Assembly (NCBI RefSeq): GCF_040219635.1
Contig: NZ_JAVJSC010000003.1
Coordinates: 940,501-1,004,500 of the forward strand
Origin: Pyruvatibacter sp.
GTDB taxonomy: Bacteria > Pseudomonadota > Alphaproteobacteria > CGMCC-115125
Direction: 5' to 3'
DNA: 64,000 nt
The position numbers were made by a program, and so were the translations under genes. Within the stretch, counting starts at the first letter, position 1; each line of letters opens with the position of its first letter. Positions 9,466 through 17,185 of this stretch are shown piece after piece. Under the pieces are notes generated by a model. The model saw only the letters and a program-made list of their open reading frames with translations, did not search any database and had not been told where the DNA came from.

Positions 9466-9509
9466 GCCAGGGGATTGCCAAGGGATTGCCGTGGTGTTGC
9501 CAAGGGATT
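9466..9509. repeat. Four 11-bp tandem repeats upstream of the split tRNA-Arg
   Basis: Units begin at 9466, 9477, 9488 and 9499. Units 2 and 4 are identical (GCCAAGGGATT), unit 1 differs at one position (GCCAGGGGATT), and unit 3 is diverged (GCCGTGGTGTT). The 11-bp period is one helical turn. They end about 79 bases before the tRNA 5' half, outside the inserted segment. Confidence 0.6.
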
Positions 9510-9587
9510 GATTGCAGCCACCCCCGTTTTCGCGCTAGTTTCCGCCCTCGCCAGCCAGCGCCCGTAGGGTAGCTGCGCCGCGACCCA

Positions 9588-9628
<41 letters not shown>

Positions 9629-9807
9629 ACGCAACCTTTATCTTTTTGAGGCAAAAATACGAAAGAATTACAAGGAGTTATCTAAGGTTTCATATTTGCG
9701 GTCACTATCGAATCAGCACCATGTCAGCACGGATTTCCGCAAGGTCTTGCAAGCTGTGTGGTTTAATACTGGCAGTGAATCAGATTTGCCCTTAAACGAG
9801 TGTCAAA

Positions 9808-9884
9808 GGTCCCTTAGCTCAGCTGGATAGAGTGCTACCCTCCGAAGGTAGAGGTCACAGGTTCGAATCCTGTAGGGACCGCCA
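9808..9884 (+). tRNA. tRNA-Arg(CCG), intact copy inside the insert
   Basis: 77 bases including encoded CCA. Acceptor GGTCCCT/AGGGACC, D-arm GCTC AGCTGGAT A GAGT, anticodon stem CTACC/GGTAG, loop CTCCGAA with anticodon CCG at 9842-9844, T-arm ACAGG TTCGAAT CCTGT, discriminator G. It decodes CGG. Its acceptor and anticodon stems differ from the broken host gene 180 bases upstream, so it is not a simple duplication. Confidence 0.95.
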
Positions 9885-10521
9885 TCTCGTTCGATTATTC
9901 AAAATCGTTTTTAGCCCCGTCCGCGCTCATCGCGCGGAGCGATTCGTGTGAATGGTTTCACAGCCGACGGCGTGACGAAGTTTTGGTTCCTGCAACGTGG
10001 GATCCAGATCCTGCGAAAACTGACTCAGCGCTCCAGTACCGTTTAAACTGCCAAGCAAGGGCTAAAAGTCCGCCTCTGAGTTGGAATGGCAATTTTGCAC
10101 GCGCTTCTTGCCATCGGACAACAATGTGCATTCCGGCCAGATTTCGCCGATAGCAGCCGTTTGTCGTTATGCCGTTTGATGTCTGCTTTGCTCCAAGTCG
10201 GCCACCCACGCTATGGTCAAGGATCGGCAGAGTCACCGCAGTCAAATCATGGGGAGGGTAAATCGGCGCGGCGTCCCGACACCTGTTGGCGCGCTATCCT
10301 GTCGAGTCTGCTCACGGTACCGACGTCATTCGCTGAACGCGACTCACACATGCCTATCGTTTGGTACGATCACGGCCGAGAACCACTTCCTGCTTGCCTG
10401 CTAGAGGGGTCGAGCCTGCCTTTGGCTTTTCTGCTTTTGGCTTGCGAATTTCGCGGTTTGATTTCTTCTGCGATTTGGCCACAGCTTGGTCCTTTCGGGA
10501 CAAAAATAGAAATACAGGCGG
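9885..10521. other. Island segment without a recognisable gene
   Basis: Several short open frames lie here on both strands (for example minus 9958-10245 and a plus frame starting at 10086 that runs into the glycosyltransferase). None has a convincing ribosome site or recognisable protein sequence. A 7-bp hairpin (TCCGCGC/GCGCGGA, 9920-9938) lies 35 bases after the intact tRNA and could aid its 3' end formation, although it lacks a T-tract. Confidence 0.5.
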
Positions 10522-11433
10522 TTAGGCGGCTGCGAACTGCGGTGCGTGGGAAGGGGAATCCGGCACCAGCACTCGGATCGGCGTCTGATAGGCTGAGGCT
10601 GCGGGTGATTGGAGATGCCGTTCGAGCATTGTCAGAATCTCGGCGTCATCTTCAGCGTCAAATTTGCGGGCGAAAAGATCGGTACTGCGCTTCAGATCAC
10701 CGAAATCCTTCGATTCATAATTGCGCGGACGCAGCTTGATGTCGCCATCCGGTACCCAGTCGATCATTCGCAGATCATCGTTCGTCACCGTGCCATGATC
10801 GCCACTGTTCATGATCACGGTCTGGAAAAAGGCCTCGTCTGCGATGAGACTGTTGCGATAGAAGTCTTTGAAGCGCTGGGCTTGGGGATCATGGCAGACA
10901 AATTCGCAAAAGCTGCGGGTGACCGCTTTCCACTGTGTGCCGATAAAAGGCGTGTCGCCGGCCAGATACGGGCGCGCCAATCCGGTAGCGTTCATGTTGC
11001 CGTCTGCCTCGACGAAAAGATGACTGATCCGGTTCAGTGTTTCGGGTCGTTTCTTTCGCTGGTCGAGCGCGCGAATGAATTGCTTACCGGGGTTTGCAGC
11101 AAGAAACTGACAGATGTAATTTTGGCTCTTCAATGGGAAGTCCTGCCCAGACAGGTTTATATAATGGGTCCACTCGTCGCCCATTTCGAGAAGGCGGGCC
11201 ATGCCGCGTAACTCCGCATCAACAAGGCTGTAGCCGCCCCAGAGTGCGTCTCTTGACTCAAGCGTTTCGGCATTCTGATACGGATCCAGAAAGTCAGAAA
11301 TCTCCTGTGCGAGTTCGGCACCGGAGCTTTTGTCGACATGAACCACATAGACATTGCCCGGCGCATAGATTGCCTTGAAAAGGCGTTTAAATTGCGCGGG
11401 ATACCGATGCACAAGGACGAAATAGGCGATCAT
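10522..11433 (-). CDS. Core-2/I-branching-like glycosyltransferase (GT14 family)
   Basis: 303 residues with no signal peptide or membrane segment. The N-terminus MIAYFVLVHRYPAQFKRLFKAIYAPGN followed by VYVVHVDKSS is typical of beta-1,6-N-acetylglucosaminyltransferase-like enzymes. WGGYSLVDAELRGMARLLE and YINLSGQDFPLKS are further hallmarks of this family, as is the GTQWKAVTRSFCEFV stretch. It probably adds a sugar to a surface polysaccharide or glycolipid; donor and acceptor are unknown. It is the only clear protein gene of the island and has no biosynthetic neighbours. Its base composition looks less GC-rich than the flanking core genes. A weak AAAGGG lies upstream of the ATG. Confidence 0.75.
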   Translation of the reverse strand: MIAYFVLVHRYPAQFKRLFKAIYAPGNVYVVHVDKSSGAELAQEISDFLDPYQNAETLESRDALWGGYSLVDAELRGMARLLEMGDEWTHYINLSGQDFPLKSQNYICQFLAANPGKQFIRALDQRKKRPETLNRISHLFVEADGNMNATGLARPYLAGDTPFIGTQWKAVTRSFCEFVCHDPQAQRFKDFYRNSLIADEAFFQTVIMNSGDHGTVTNDDLRMIDWVPDGDIKLRPRNYESKDFGDLKRSTDLFARKFDAEDDAEILTMLERHLQSPAASAYQTPIRVLVPDSPSHAPQFAAA

Positions 11434-11799
11434 ATTGCTGCCCTTTCAGGAGCGCGCATGCCAAGCTGTCGACGATCGCGCATGGCGACCGCACTTTTTG
11501 TTTCTTGGAAAGCCAATCAAACGAATTTCTGATTGTCAGGAGGCAACGCCGAACCGAATTGTGCTCGATGGAGCGAAAAGGCGTATCGTTGATATGGGTA
11601 TGGCCACCTCCCATTACAAGGCGTGGTGATTTTCCGGATTGGGCATTCGGGGCTAGACATTCTGATGCCATCCAAACGACGTCATCCGAGCGACGGAAAT
11701 GGGCCAATTCGACACGGATTAGTCTAGAATCCTTACGGCTGCTTCTCTAATCGGGCATTCGGGTCAAGCTCCATTGTTTCGTCTTTGATCGGTTCACAT
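11434..11799. other. Island right-hand non-coding segment
   Basis: About 366 bases between the glycosyltransferase start and the right direct repeat. Small overlapping frames are present on both strands without recognisable products. I see no integrase remnant here. Confidence 0.5.
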
Positions 11800-11809
11800 C
11801 CTCCGAAGG
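11800..11809 (+). repeat. Right direct repeat (att-like), CCTCCGAAGG
   Basis: Exact copy of 9619-9628. It continues directly into the displaced 3' half of the host tRNA-Arg. Confidence 0.7.
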
Positions 11810-11845
11810 CAGAGGTCGCACGTTCGAATCGTGCCGGGTGCGCCA
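11801..11845 (+). pseudogene. tRNA-Arg(CCG), displaced 3' half
   Basis: Loop CTCCGAA (11801-11807), stem strand GGCAG, variable AGGTC, T-arm GCACG TTCGAAT CGTGC, acceptor CGGGTGC (11835-11841), G and CCA. The acceptor strand is the exact complement of GCACCCG at 9588-9594 and the GGCAG strand pairs with CTGCC at 9615-9619. No functional 5' part lies next to it. Confidence 0.85.
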
Positions 11846-12011
11846 TTATTTTCAGGCATTGGTCTTTCCGGAAAAAAAAGTGGTATCCACTGTTTGGTCC
11901 ATGCAGGGGGTAGAGCTAACGTCGCCTCTCGATCTGCCCTCCGGTTTCTCCACCCCCCACGGCCTACTCCCCACTCGATCCTCTCCCCTCATTTGTTGAT
12001 TGCTGATTTTA

Positions 12012-13097
12012 ATGACTGACCTTCTGTCGCAGCTCACCTTCACCAGTGGCCACAGTATGAAAAACCGTTTCATGCTGGCACCGCTCACCAACTGCCAGAG
12101 CCATGTGGATGGCACGCTGTCTGATGATGAATACACCTGGCTGACAAAGCGGGCCGAAGGCGGGTTTGGGCTGACCATGACATGTGCTGCCCATGTGCAG
12201 GCCATCGGTCAGGGGTTTCCAGGCCAGCTTGGCATCTGGGACGACAAACACATTGCCGGGCTGACCCGGTTGGCGGGCGGCATCAAGGCGCACAACAGTG
12301 TGGCACTGGTGCAGCTTCATCATGCGGGTATGCGCTCGTCATTGGTGAAGGAGCTTCTGGACGGTGCACCGGTGTGCCCGTCCGATAATGAGCGCTCCGG
12401 CGCGCGCGGGCTGACGCTGGCGGAGACGCAGCAATTGATTGAGGATTTTGTGCGCGCGGCTGAACGTGCACAGGCGGCGGGCTTTGACGGCGTAGAACTG
12501 CACGGGGCCCATGGCTATATCCTGTGCCAGTATTTCAGTGCCGCCATCAACGCGCGAGACGACGCCTTTGGCGGCGACACGCAGGGCCGCTATCGCATTT
12601 TGTTCGAGATCATTGATGGTGTGCGCACGCGGTGTGGCGCCGACTTTGTGCTGGGCGTGCGGCTGTCGCCGGAGCGGTTTGGAATGCAGCTTGGCGAGGT
12701 GCTGGGTGTGGCGGAGCGCCTGCTTACTGATGATCGGGTGGACTTTCTGGACATGTCGCTGTGGGACTGTTTCAAACAGCCCGAAGACGAAGCCTTCAAG
12801 GGCAAGTCGCTGATGGAGCATTTCGCAGCACTCAAGCGTGGCAACACCCGGCTTGGCGCGGCAGGTGCGCTGGAGACGCCTGCCGACGCTGAAAAACTAA
12901 TGGCTGCAGGCTATGATTACGCCATGCTGGGGCGCGCTGCCATGTGGAACCACGACTTTCCAAAACTGTATGCGGACAATCGCACGTTCACGCCCGCAGC
13001 CCTGCCGGTCAGTCGCGCCTACCTCAACGCTGAAGGCATCTCGGATACATTCGTGGACTACATCAAGGGCAACTGGCCGCAATACGTGGCTGAGTAA
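12012..13097 (+). CDS. Old yellow enzyme family NADH:flavin oxidoreductase
   Basis: 361-residue FMN-dependent TIM-barrel oxidoreductase from the ATG at 12012. Family features include the start of the barrel KNRFMLAPLTNCQSHVDG, the substrate-pocket region LVQLHHAGMRS, GFDGVELHGAHGYILCQYFS, DAFGGDTQGRYRILFEI and the C-terminal phosphate-binding DYAMLGRAAMWNHDFP. Members reduce activated alkenes or nitro compounds, or act as xenobiotic reductases; the physiological substrate is not evident. It is the first gene after the tRNA island and convergent with the IalB-like gene 10 bases away. No clear Shine-Dalgarno sequence. Confidence 0.85.
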   Translation: MTDLLSQLTFTSGHSMKNRFMLAPLTNCQSHVDGTLSDDEYTWLTKRAEGGFGLTMTCAAHVQAIGQGFPGQLGIWDDKHIAGLTRLAGGIKAHNSVALVQLHHAGMRSSLVKELLDGAPVCPSDNERSGARGLTLAETQQLIEDFVRAAERAQAAGFDGVELHGAHGYILCQYFSAAINARDDAFGGDTQGRYRILFEIIDGVRTRCGADFVLGVRLSPERFGMQLGEVLGVAERLLTDDRVDFLDMSLWDCFKQPEDEAFKGKSLMEHFAALKRGNTRLGAAGALETPADAEKLMAAGYDYAMLGRAAMWNHDFPKLYADNRTFTPAALPVSRAYLNAEGISDTFVDYIKGNWPQYVAE

Positions 13098-13107
13098 ACC
13101 GCGCGTC

Positions 13108-13683
13108 TTACTCGCCGGAGCGGTAGGCGTCCATCCAGCGCAGGGCGTTGGTGATGCCTGCCAGGGAGAACGTGACATTGCCGGTCTGGCCGTGTTCATC
13201 CGTGAACCGGACAATCATGCTTGAGCCCGCCAGCATGGCCGGCAGCACACCCAGATTGCTGCGCGATTGGCCAAGCGTGAACTCGTTGATGACGTTGCCC
13301 TCGCGGTAGTAGCCGTCGTCCGCATCCGGCTCGAAGGTGCCAAGGCTCTCGTCGTCAATGATGATTTCAAAGGGCTGGCCGGTGTCGGCCATCACCACGA
13401 TTGGGACGAACATCAGCCGGTGGTCGAGGCCCACAAGGTCTGAGTGAACAAAAAACTGATAGTCGCCCACATGGCCCACCTTGCCCGCATAAGTTACGGC
13501 GCGGCAGGCGTCTTCGCCCGGTGTACAGACCGCCAGCCAGTCGCTGAAATAGGCGCGCGTCTCGCCGTACTTTGTCGTGATGCTGTCGGGCACCGGCGCT
13601 GAATCGAAGGCAAGTGCAGGTGCAGCAAAGGCGGGTGACAGTGCAAGTAGGGCTGCAGCCAGCAGTGTACGGACGAAAGTCAT
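13108..13683 (-). CDS. Secreted IalB-like (invasion-associated locus B) protein
   Basis: 191 residues with a Sec signal peptide (MTFVRTLLAAALLALSPAF through PALA, cleavage near residue 25). The mature part contains FSDWLAVC and EDACRAVTYA, with two cysteines likely in a disulfide, and ends GNVTFSLAGITNALRWMD, resembling the alphaproteobacterial IalB family. These are periplasmic beta-rich proteins of unknown biochemical role; the original Bartonella protein affects erythrocyte invasion, which need not apply here. It starts 6 bases after the pirin stop and is probably cotranscribed with it. Confidence 0.55.
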   Translation of the reverse strand: MTFVRTLLAAALLALSPAFAAPALAFDSAPVPDSITTKYGETRAYFSDWLAVCTPGEDACRAVTYAGKVGHVGDYQFFVHSDLVGLDHRLMFVPIVVMADTGQPFEIIIDDESLGTFEPDADDGYYREGNVINEFTLGQSRSNLGVLPAMLAGSSMIVRFTDEHGQTGNVTFSLAGITNALRWMDAYRSGE

Positions 13684-13689
13684 GGTTTT

Positions 13690-14640
13690 CTATTTCTCCG
13701 GAAGCGGAATAAATTCGTAGTCGTCAGGCACCGTGTCAAAACGCCCTTCGGCCCAGTCGGCCTTGGCCTGCTCAATGCGCTCAGGTCGGGTGGAGACCAG
13801 GTTCCACCACAGCTTGCGCGGGCCGATGGGTTCCCCGCCGATCAGCATCAGGTGTGCTCCGTGTGGCGAAGTTATGGCGGGGGCGGCATGTTCTTCCAGC
13901 ACCAGCATCTGTTTGTCGTCAAACAGTTGCCCCGCGATTTCAATCTGTCCACTGACGATATACAGCGCGCGCTCCGCAGTTCCCAGCGGCACGCCAAACT
14001 GCGCGCCAGCCTCAATGCGCACATCTGCATACAGCGTTTCTGAATAGACTTTCATCGGCGACACCATGCCGAATGCGCCACCGGCAATCAGCGCAATGCG
14101 CACGCCGCCTTGCTCAACAACGGGAATGTCTTCGGCGCTGTAGTGCTCGAAGCTGGGGTCAATCTCCTCGTGCTCGGCAGGGAGTGCGTGCCATGTCTGG
14201 ATGCCTTCGATGCGGGCGTTCGCCGCCCGAAAGGCATCAGACGAGCGCTCCGAATGCACAACGCCGGAGCCTGCCGTCATCCAGTTGACTTCACCGGGGC
14301 GGATTTCCTTCACCGCGCCCACGCTGTCGCGGTGCACCAGCGAGCCGTCAAACAGCCAGGTGAGTGTCGAAAGGCCGATATGCGGGTGCGGGCGCACGTC
14401 AATGCCCTTGCCGGGGGGAAAGACGGCAGGCCCCATGTGATCGAAAAACACAAACGGGCCGATGGAGCGCGCTTCGACGGCGGGCAGCACGCGCCGCACT
14501 TCAAAGTCGCCAAGATCGCGGGGCCTGGGTTTGATGGCGTTGCGCACGGGCGGGCAATCTGCCGTGTTGGTGCAGTCGGCGTCATCAGATGGTTGCCAGC
14601 TCACGGGTCTCTCCCAATCAAAACAGCGGATTTGCTGCAT
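13690..14640 (-). CDS. Pirin family protein
   Basis: 316-residue bicupin. The N-terminal pirin cupin contains FFDHMGPAVFPPGKGIDVRPHPHIGLSTLTWLFDG, giving the metal-ligand histidines HPH, then VHRDS and GEVNWMTAGSGVVHSER. The C-terminal cupin follows from about residue 185. Pirins are iron proteins, some with quercetinase-like activity. The ATG at 14640 is preferred, although the frame extends further upstream into the promoter of the divergent regulator. It is probably the first gene of a pair with the IalB-like gene and is divergent from an XRE regulator that may control it. Confidence 0.85.
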   Translation of the reverse strand: MQQIRCFDWERPVSWQPSDDADCTNTADCPPVRNAIKPRPRDLGDFEVRRVLPAVEARSIGPFVFFDHMGPAVFPPGKGIDVRPHPHIGLSTLTWLFDGSLVHRDSVGAVKEIRPGEVNWMTAGSGVVHSERSSDAFRAANARIEGIQTWHALPAEHEEIDPSFEHYSAEDIPVVEQGGVRIALIAGGAFGMVSPMKVYSETLYADVRIEAGAQFGVPLGTAERALYIVSGQIEIAGQLFDDKQMLVLEEHAAPAITSPHGAHLMLIGGEPIGPRKLWWNLVSTRPERIEQAKADWAEGRFDTVPDDYEFIPLPEK

Positions 14641-14680
14641 ACTGGCCGGATAGCGCGGGTATTGGAAGCTGCAACTGCCC

Positions 14681-14734
14681 GCAGATATTACCTCCTGAGT
14701 AAGTGTAAGCTGTGCGCGGAGTTCTAATATCTGC
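14681..14734. promoter_or_regulatory. Inverted repeat between the pirin and XRE genes
   Basis: GCAGATATTA (14681-14690) and its exact complement TAATATCTGC (14725-14734) are separated by 34 bases, so centres are 44 bases apart, about four helical turns. The position in the divergent promoter suggests two half-sites for the XRE/MmyB-type regulator at 14773. Confidence 0.5.
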
Positions 14735-14772
14735 TGAGTTCGGTTTTGCCGTTGCGCCGTTGGAGGTCCGCC

Positions 14773-15582
14773 ATGAACGATGTTGTTGCCCGCCCACAGA
14801 GCCTTGAAGGTACGGCGCCTGAAACATTCGGCGATCATCTGCGGCTATGGCGGCGGATTCGCGGGTTCAGCCAGCTTCAGTTGAGCGTGCGGGCGGATGT
14901 GTCGGCGCGGCATGTGTCGTTCATGGAGTCGGGCCGCGCCAAACCCAGCCGCCAGATGGTGGATACGGTGGCGGACGCTCTCGACATTCCGCTTCGTGCC
15001 CGCAACCCGATGTTACTGGCGGCAGGCTTTGCCCCGGCTTACCGCGAAACCGCACTGGAGGCGCCCGACGCCAGCTACATCCGCAAGGTGCTGGAGACAG
15101 TGCTCAAGAGCACCGAGCCGTTTCCATCGCTGGTTCTGGACCGTGACTGGCGCGTGTTGATGACCAATCAGGGCGGCGGGTTGCTGATGAGTCTGGCGGG
15201 CGAGGGTGCTGCCGACAAAACCATGTTCGAGCTGATGCTGCTGCCCGGCCCGATGCGTGATGCCATCGTCAACTGGGACGAGGTGGTGTCGGACGTATTA
15301 AAGCGCGTGCGCCGGGAGGCGGATCACGCGGGGGACGACAGCGTGTTGAAAGAGATGATGCGGATGTTGCCCAAAGGCTGGAAACCGCCGCGCAGGGCCA
15401 CCAGCCAGGTACCGCTCATCATTCCGCTGCATATGCGGGTTGGCGGCATTGATCTGCGGTTCACGTCGATCATCGGAAGCCTTGGGACGGCTGCCGACAT
15501 CGGCCTGTCGGAACTCTCCATCGAAACGGTTTTGCCCGCTGACGAAGCCACGGAAAAAAACCTGCGCGCGATGCTGGGCTAG
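14773..15582 (+). CDS. XRE family regulator with MmyB-like C-terminal domain
   Basis: 269 residues from the ATG at 14773, with TGGAGGT 6 bases upstream. An N-terminal HTH (about 18-75: FGDHLRLWRRIRGFSQLQLSV through SARHVSFMESGRAKPSRQMV) is followed by an MmyB-like ligand-binding domain (PFPSLVLDRDWRVLMTNQGG, then LRFTSIIGSLGTAADIGLSELSIE). This family comprises repressors or activators that bind small hydrophobic ligands. It is divergent from pirin, with an inverted repeat between them. Its last bases overlap the stop of the convergent membrane protein by four. Confidence 0.8.
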   Translation: MNDVVARPQSLEGTAPETFGDHLRLWRRIRGFSQLQLSVRADVSARHVSFMESGRAKPSRQMVDTVADALDIPLRARNPMLLAAGFAPAYRETALEAPDASYIRKVLETVLKSTEPFPSLVLDRDWRVLMTNQGGGLLMSLAGEGAADKTMFELMLLPGPMRDAIVNWDEVVSDVLKRVRREADHAGDDSVLKEMMRMLPKGWKPPRRATSQVPLIIPLHMRVGGIDLRFTSIIGSLGTAADIGLSELSIETVLPADEATEKNLRAMLG

Positions 15583-16112
15583 GCGTCTTTGGTTTGGCGC
15601 AGATAGGCCCACGCCCCAAGGGCGATGACGCCAAGCATGATGTGGACGGCCAGCACCGGCGGCCAGCCGAACAGATAAATCACGTCATTCGCCAGACCCG
15701 GCTTAAATGGGCCGCCGCCAAAGGCAAGGCCGCGGGTGCCAAAAAACGTATTGGCCATGGCCGGCAGGGTAAACAGCCATGCGGTGATCAGGGATGACCA
15801 CATCAAGATGGTCTGCATCCGGTCGCTCAGCAGCAGATAGCGCCCGCCGAATGCCAGCCCCATCAGCATCAGCCCCTGGGTAATCGCCTCCATGTGCCCC
15901 AAACGAAACGCGCGCGCATCGCCGGGAATATCCACTTCAATCTGGATCGGCAGCGGCCACAGCACGATCTCGCCGAGCAGATGAAAAAACCACACCCAGC
16001 CAAACAGGCAGGCGACCGCAAACAGGCCAAAGCCGTTGAAAAACAGCAGCGCTCTGCGGCGCTCGGTCAGTACGGTACGTGCAATACCGTCCGTATACGT
16101 TGCATCAGCCAT
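15579..16112 (-). CDS. Four-helix integral membrane protein, unknown function
   Basis: 177 residues with four predicted membrane helices (about 22-45, 70-92, 103-120 and 145-168) separated by short loops; PGDARAFRLGHMEAITQGLM lies between the first two. The size, helix count and GDARxxRxxHxxxxxxGLM pattern faintly recall the styrene-oxide-isomerase-like family, but I cannot confirm that. It lies 26 bases downstream of the metal-dependent hydrolase gene on the same strand, so the two probably form an operon controlled from the TetR operator region at 17.1 kb. Confidence 0.5.
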   Translation of the reverse strand: MADATYTDGIARTVLTERRRALLFFNGFGLFAVACLFGWVWFFHLLGEIVLWPLPIQIEVDIPGDARAFRLGHMEAITQGLMLMGLAFGGRYLLLSDRMQTILMWSSLITAWLFTLPAMANTFFGTRGLAFGGGPFKPGLANDVIYLFGWPPVLAVHIMLGVIALGAWAYLRQTKDA

Positions 16113-16138
16113 GTGACGTCGCCTCCCCTGATTGATTT

Positions 16139-17050
16139 TTATGCAGCAACAAGCGCTGGCGCGGGTTCGTGAAGCCGGGATGTGTCCAGCCTGCCCAGCT
16201 GTTCGCCCATTACAGCAGGTGTATCACCATACAGCGCCCACCACGCCTTCACCCAGTCAGGGTCGGCAACCTTGCTGGGGTGGTAGGTCGGGCTGAGGAT
16301 GCGGATGATTTTGGGCGTCAGCTTGCGGAAGATACGGCCAAGGCTCTTTGCCAGCCGCCAGCGCGAGCGCCAGTTGCGCCACAGCCCGTCTTCCTTCAAC
16401 AGCGCGCGATACCCCTGGCCGGTGCGTGCCATGATGTGCACCGTGGCAAACGCCAGCCCGAAGATGCGCCGGAAATAGCCGCCGCCTGCCGCATGAAACA
16501 CATCAAAGGCTGCGTCCTTGTGCTCAATCTCCTCAACGAAATGCCACAGGATGAGCGACGAGACAGCAGGGTCAGCCCCGCCAAACAAATGCGCGCGGTC
16601 TTCCACCAGCATGTGGCCGATGGCCAGCGCCATGGATTCAAACCCTTCTGCGTAAGCGAGGTTGAACATCAACGACCGCTTTTCGCCAAAGCCCGCATAG
16701 TCGCGCTTCAACACGTCTTCAAAAGGGGCAACACTTGTGTAACCGCACGCTGCAATCGTGTCATTGAAGGTCTTGTGCTGGCGGTAATGCGTTGTCTCCT
16801 GCGCGATGTATTTATTGAGTTCTGCCACCAGCGCGGGATCGTCGATGTGTGGGCGCACCTTCGCCATGGTGCGGATCAGGTAGGGCTCCAGATATGGCAT
16901 CGCCAGCGAGGCCGCGTTGACGATCTGGCTGAACTCAGGCTGCGTCGGGTTCCAGTGTGCGCCTTGCTCAACAGGAAAGCTGAACGCCATCTTGCGGATG
17001 GCCTTGATGCGGCCCTCACTCACTTCGTGCTGTGACGTTTCGCCCTGCAT
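16139..17050 (-). CDS. Predicted metal-dependent hydrolase (PF10118-like)
   Basis: 303-residue mostly helical protein. E/H metal-ligand motifs are seen in QETTHYRQHKTFND, FNLAYAEGFESMALAIGH and ILWHFVEEIEHKDAAFDVFHA, the arrangement of the alphaproteobacterial and mycobacterial metal-dependent hydrolase family, which has a ferritin-like fold. Its substrate is undefined; relatives often sit beside lipid or xenobiotic genes. GGAGGG lies about 7 bases before the ATG. It is divergent from a TetR regulator across two tandem palindromes and is followed by a membrane-protein gene. Confidence 0.75.
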   Translation of the reverse strand: MQGETSQHEVSEGRIKAIRKMAFSFPVEQGAHWNPTQPEFSQIVNAASLAMPYLEPYLIRTMAKVRPHIDDPALVAELNKYIAQETTHYRQHKTFNDTIAACGYTSVAPFEDVLKRDYAGFGEKRSLMFNLAYAEGFESMALAIGHMLVEDRAHLFGGADPAVSSLILWHFVEEIEHKDAAFDVFHAAGGGYFRRIFGLAFATVHIMARTGQGYRALLKEDGLWRNWRSRWRLAKSLGRIFRKLTPKIIRILSPTYHPSKVADPDWVKAWWALYGDTPAVMGEQLGRLDTSRLHEPAPALVAA

Positions 17051-17106
17051 GGTCGCGCCCTCCGCCCGGTGGTTTTGCTTGCGCCGGTATTGGTGACCAG
17101 CAACAA

Positions 17107-17144
17107 TTAGAGGTATTCATCTAATTTAGAGGTTTTCCTCTAAA
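17107..17144. promoter_or_regulatory. Two tandem palindromic operators
   Basis: Site 1 is TTAGAGG (17107-17113), TATT, CATCTAA (17118-17124), with one mismatch. Site 2 is TTTAGAGG (17125-17132), TTTT, CCTCTAAA (17137-17144), perfect. The TTAGAGG half-sites start 19 bases apart. They lie in the divergent promoter between the hydrolase and the TetR gene and are the obvious candidates for TetR autoregulation. Confidence 0.65.
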
Positions 17145-17185
17145 GCTGGGTGAGAGTCAAGTTTGTTGTGTGCAGGGATATGTAA

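Larger units (their letters stand above)
9629..11809. mobile_element. 2.18-kb mini-island inserted in tRNA-Arg(CCG)
   Basis: The segment between the direct repeats is 2181 bases long. It contains AT-richer left sequence, a complete tRNA-Arg(CCG) of different sequence, about 640 bases without a clear gene, a GT14-like glycosyltransferase on the minus strand and about 370 non-coding bases. No integrase, transposase or replication gene is visible, so it is either a remnant of a larger integrative element or one mobilised in trans. The supplied tRNA presumably replaces the disrupted gene. Confidence 0.75.

Noticed and set aside
9958..10245. 95-codon minus-strand open frame in the island
   Set aside because: Basic, compositionally odd peptide without known motifs or a ribosome site; probably non-coding sequence.
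10086..10739. 217-codon plus-strand open frame in the island
   Set aside because: It runs antisense through the 3' part of the glycosyltransferase gene, has no ribosome site and no recognisable sequence.
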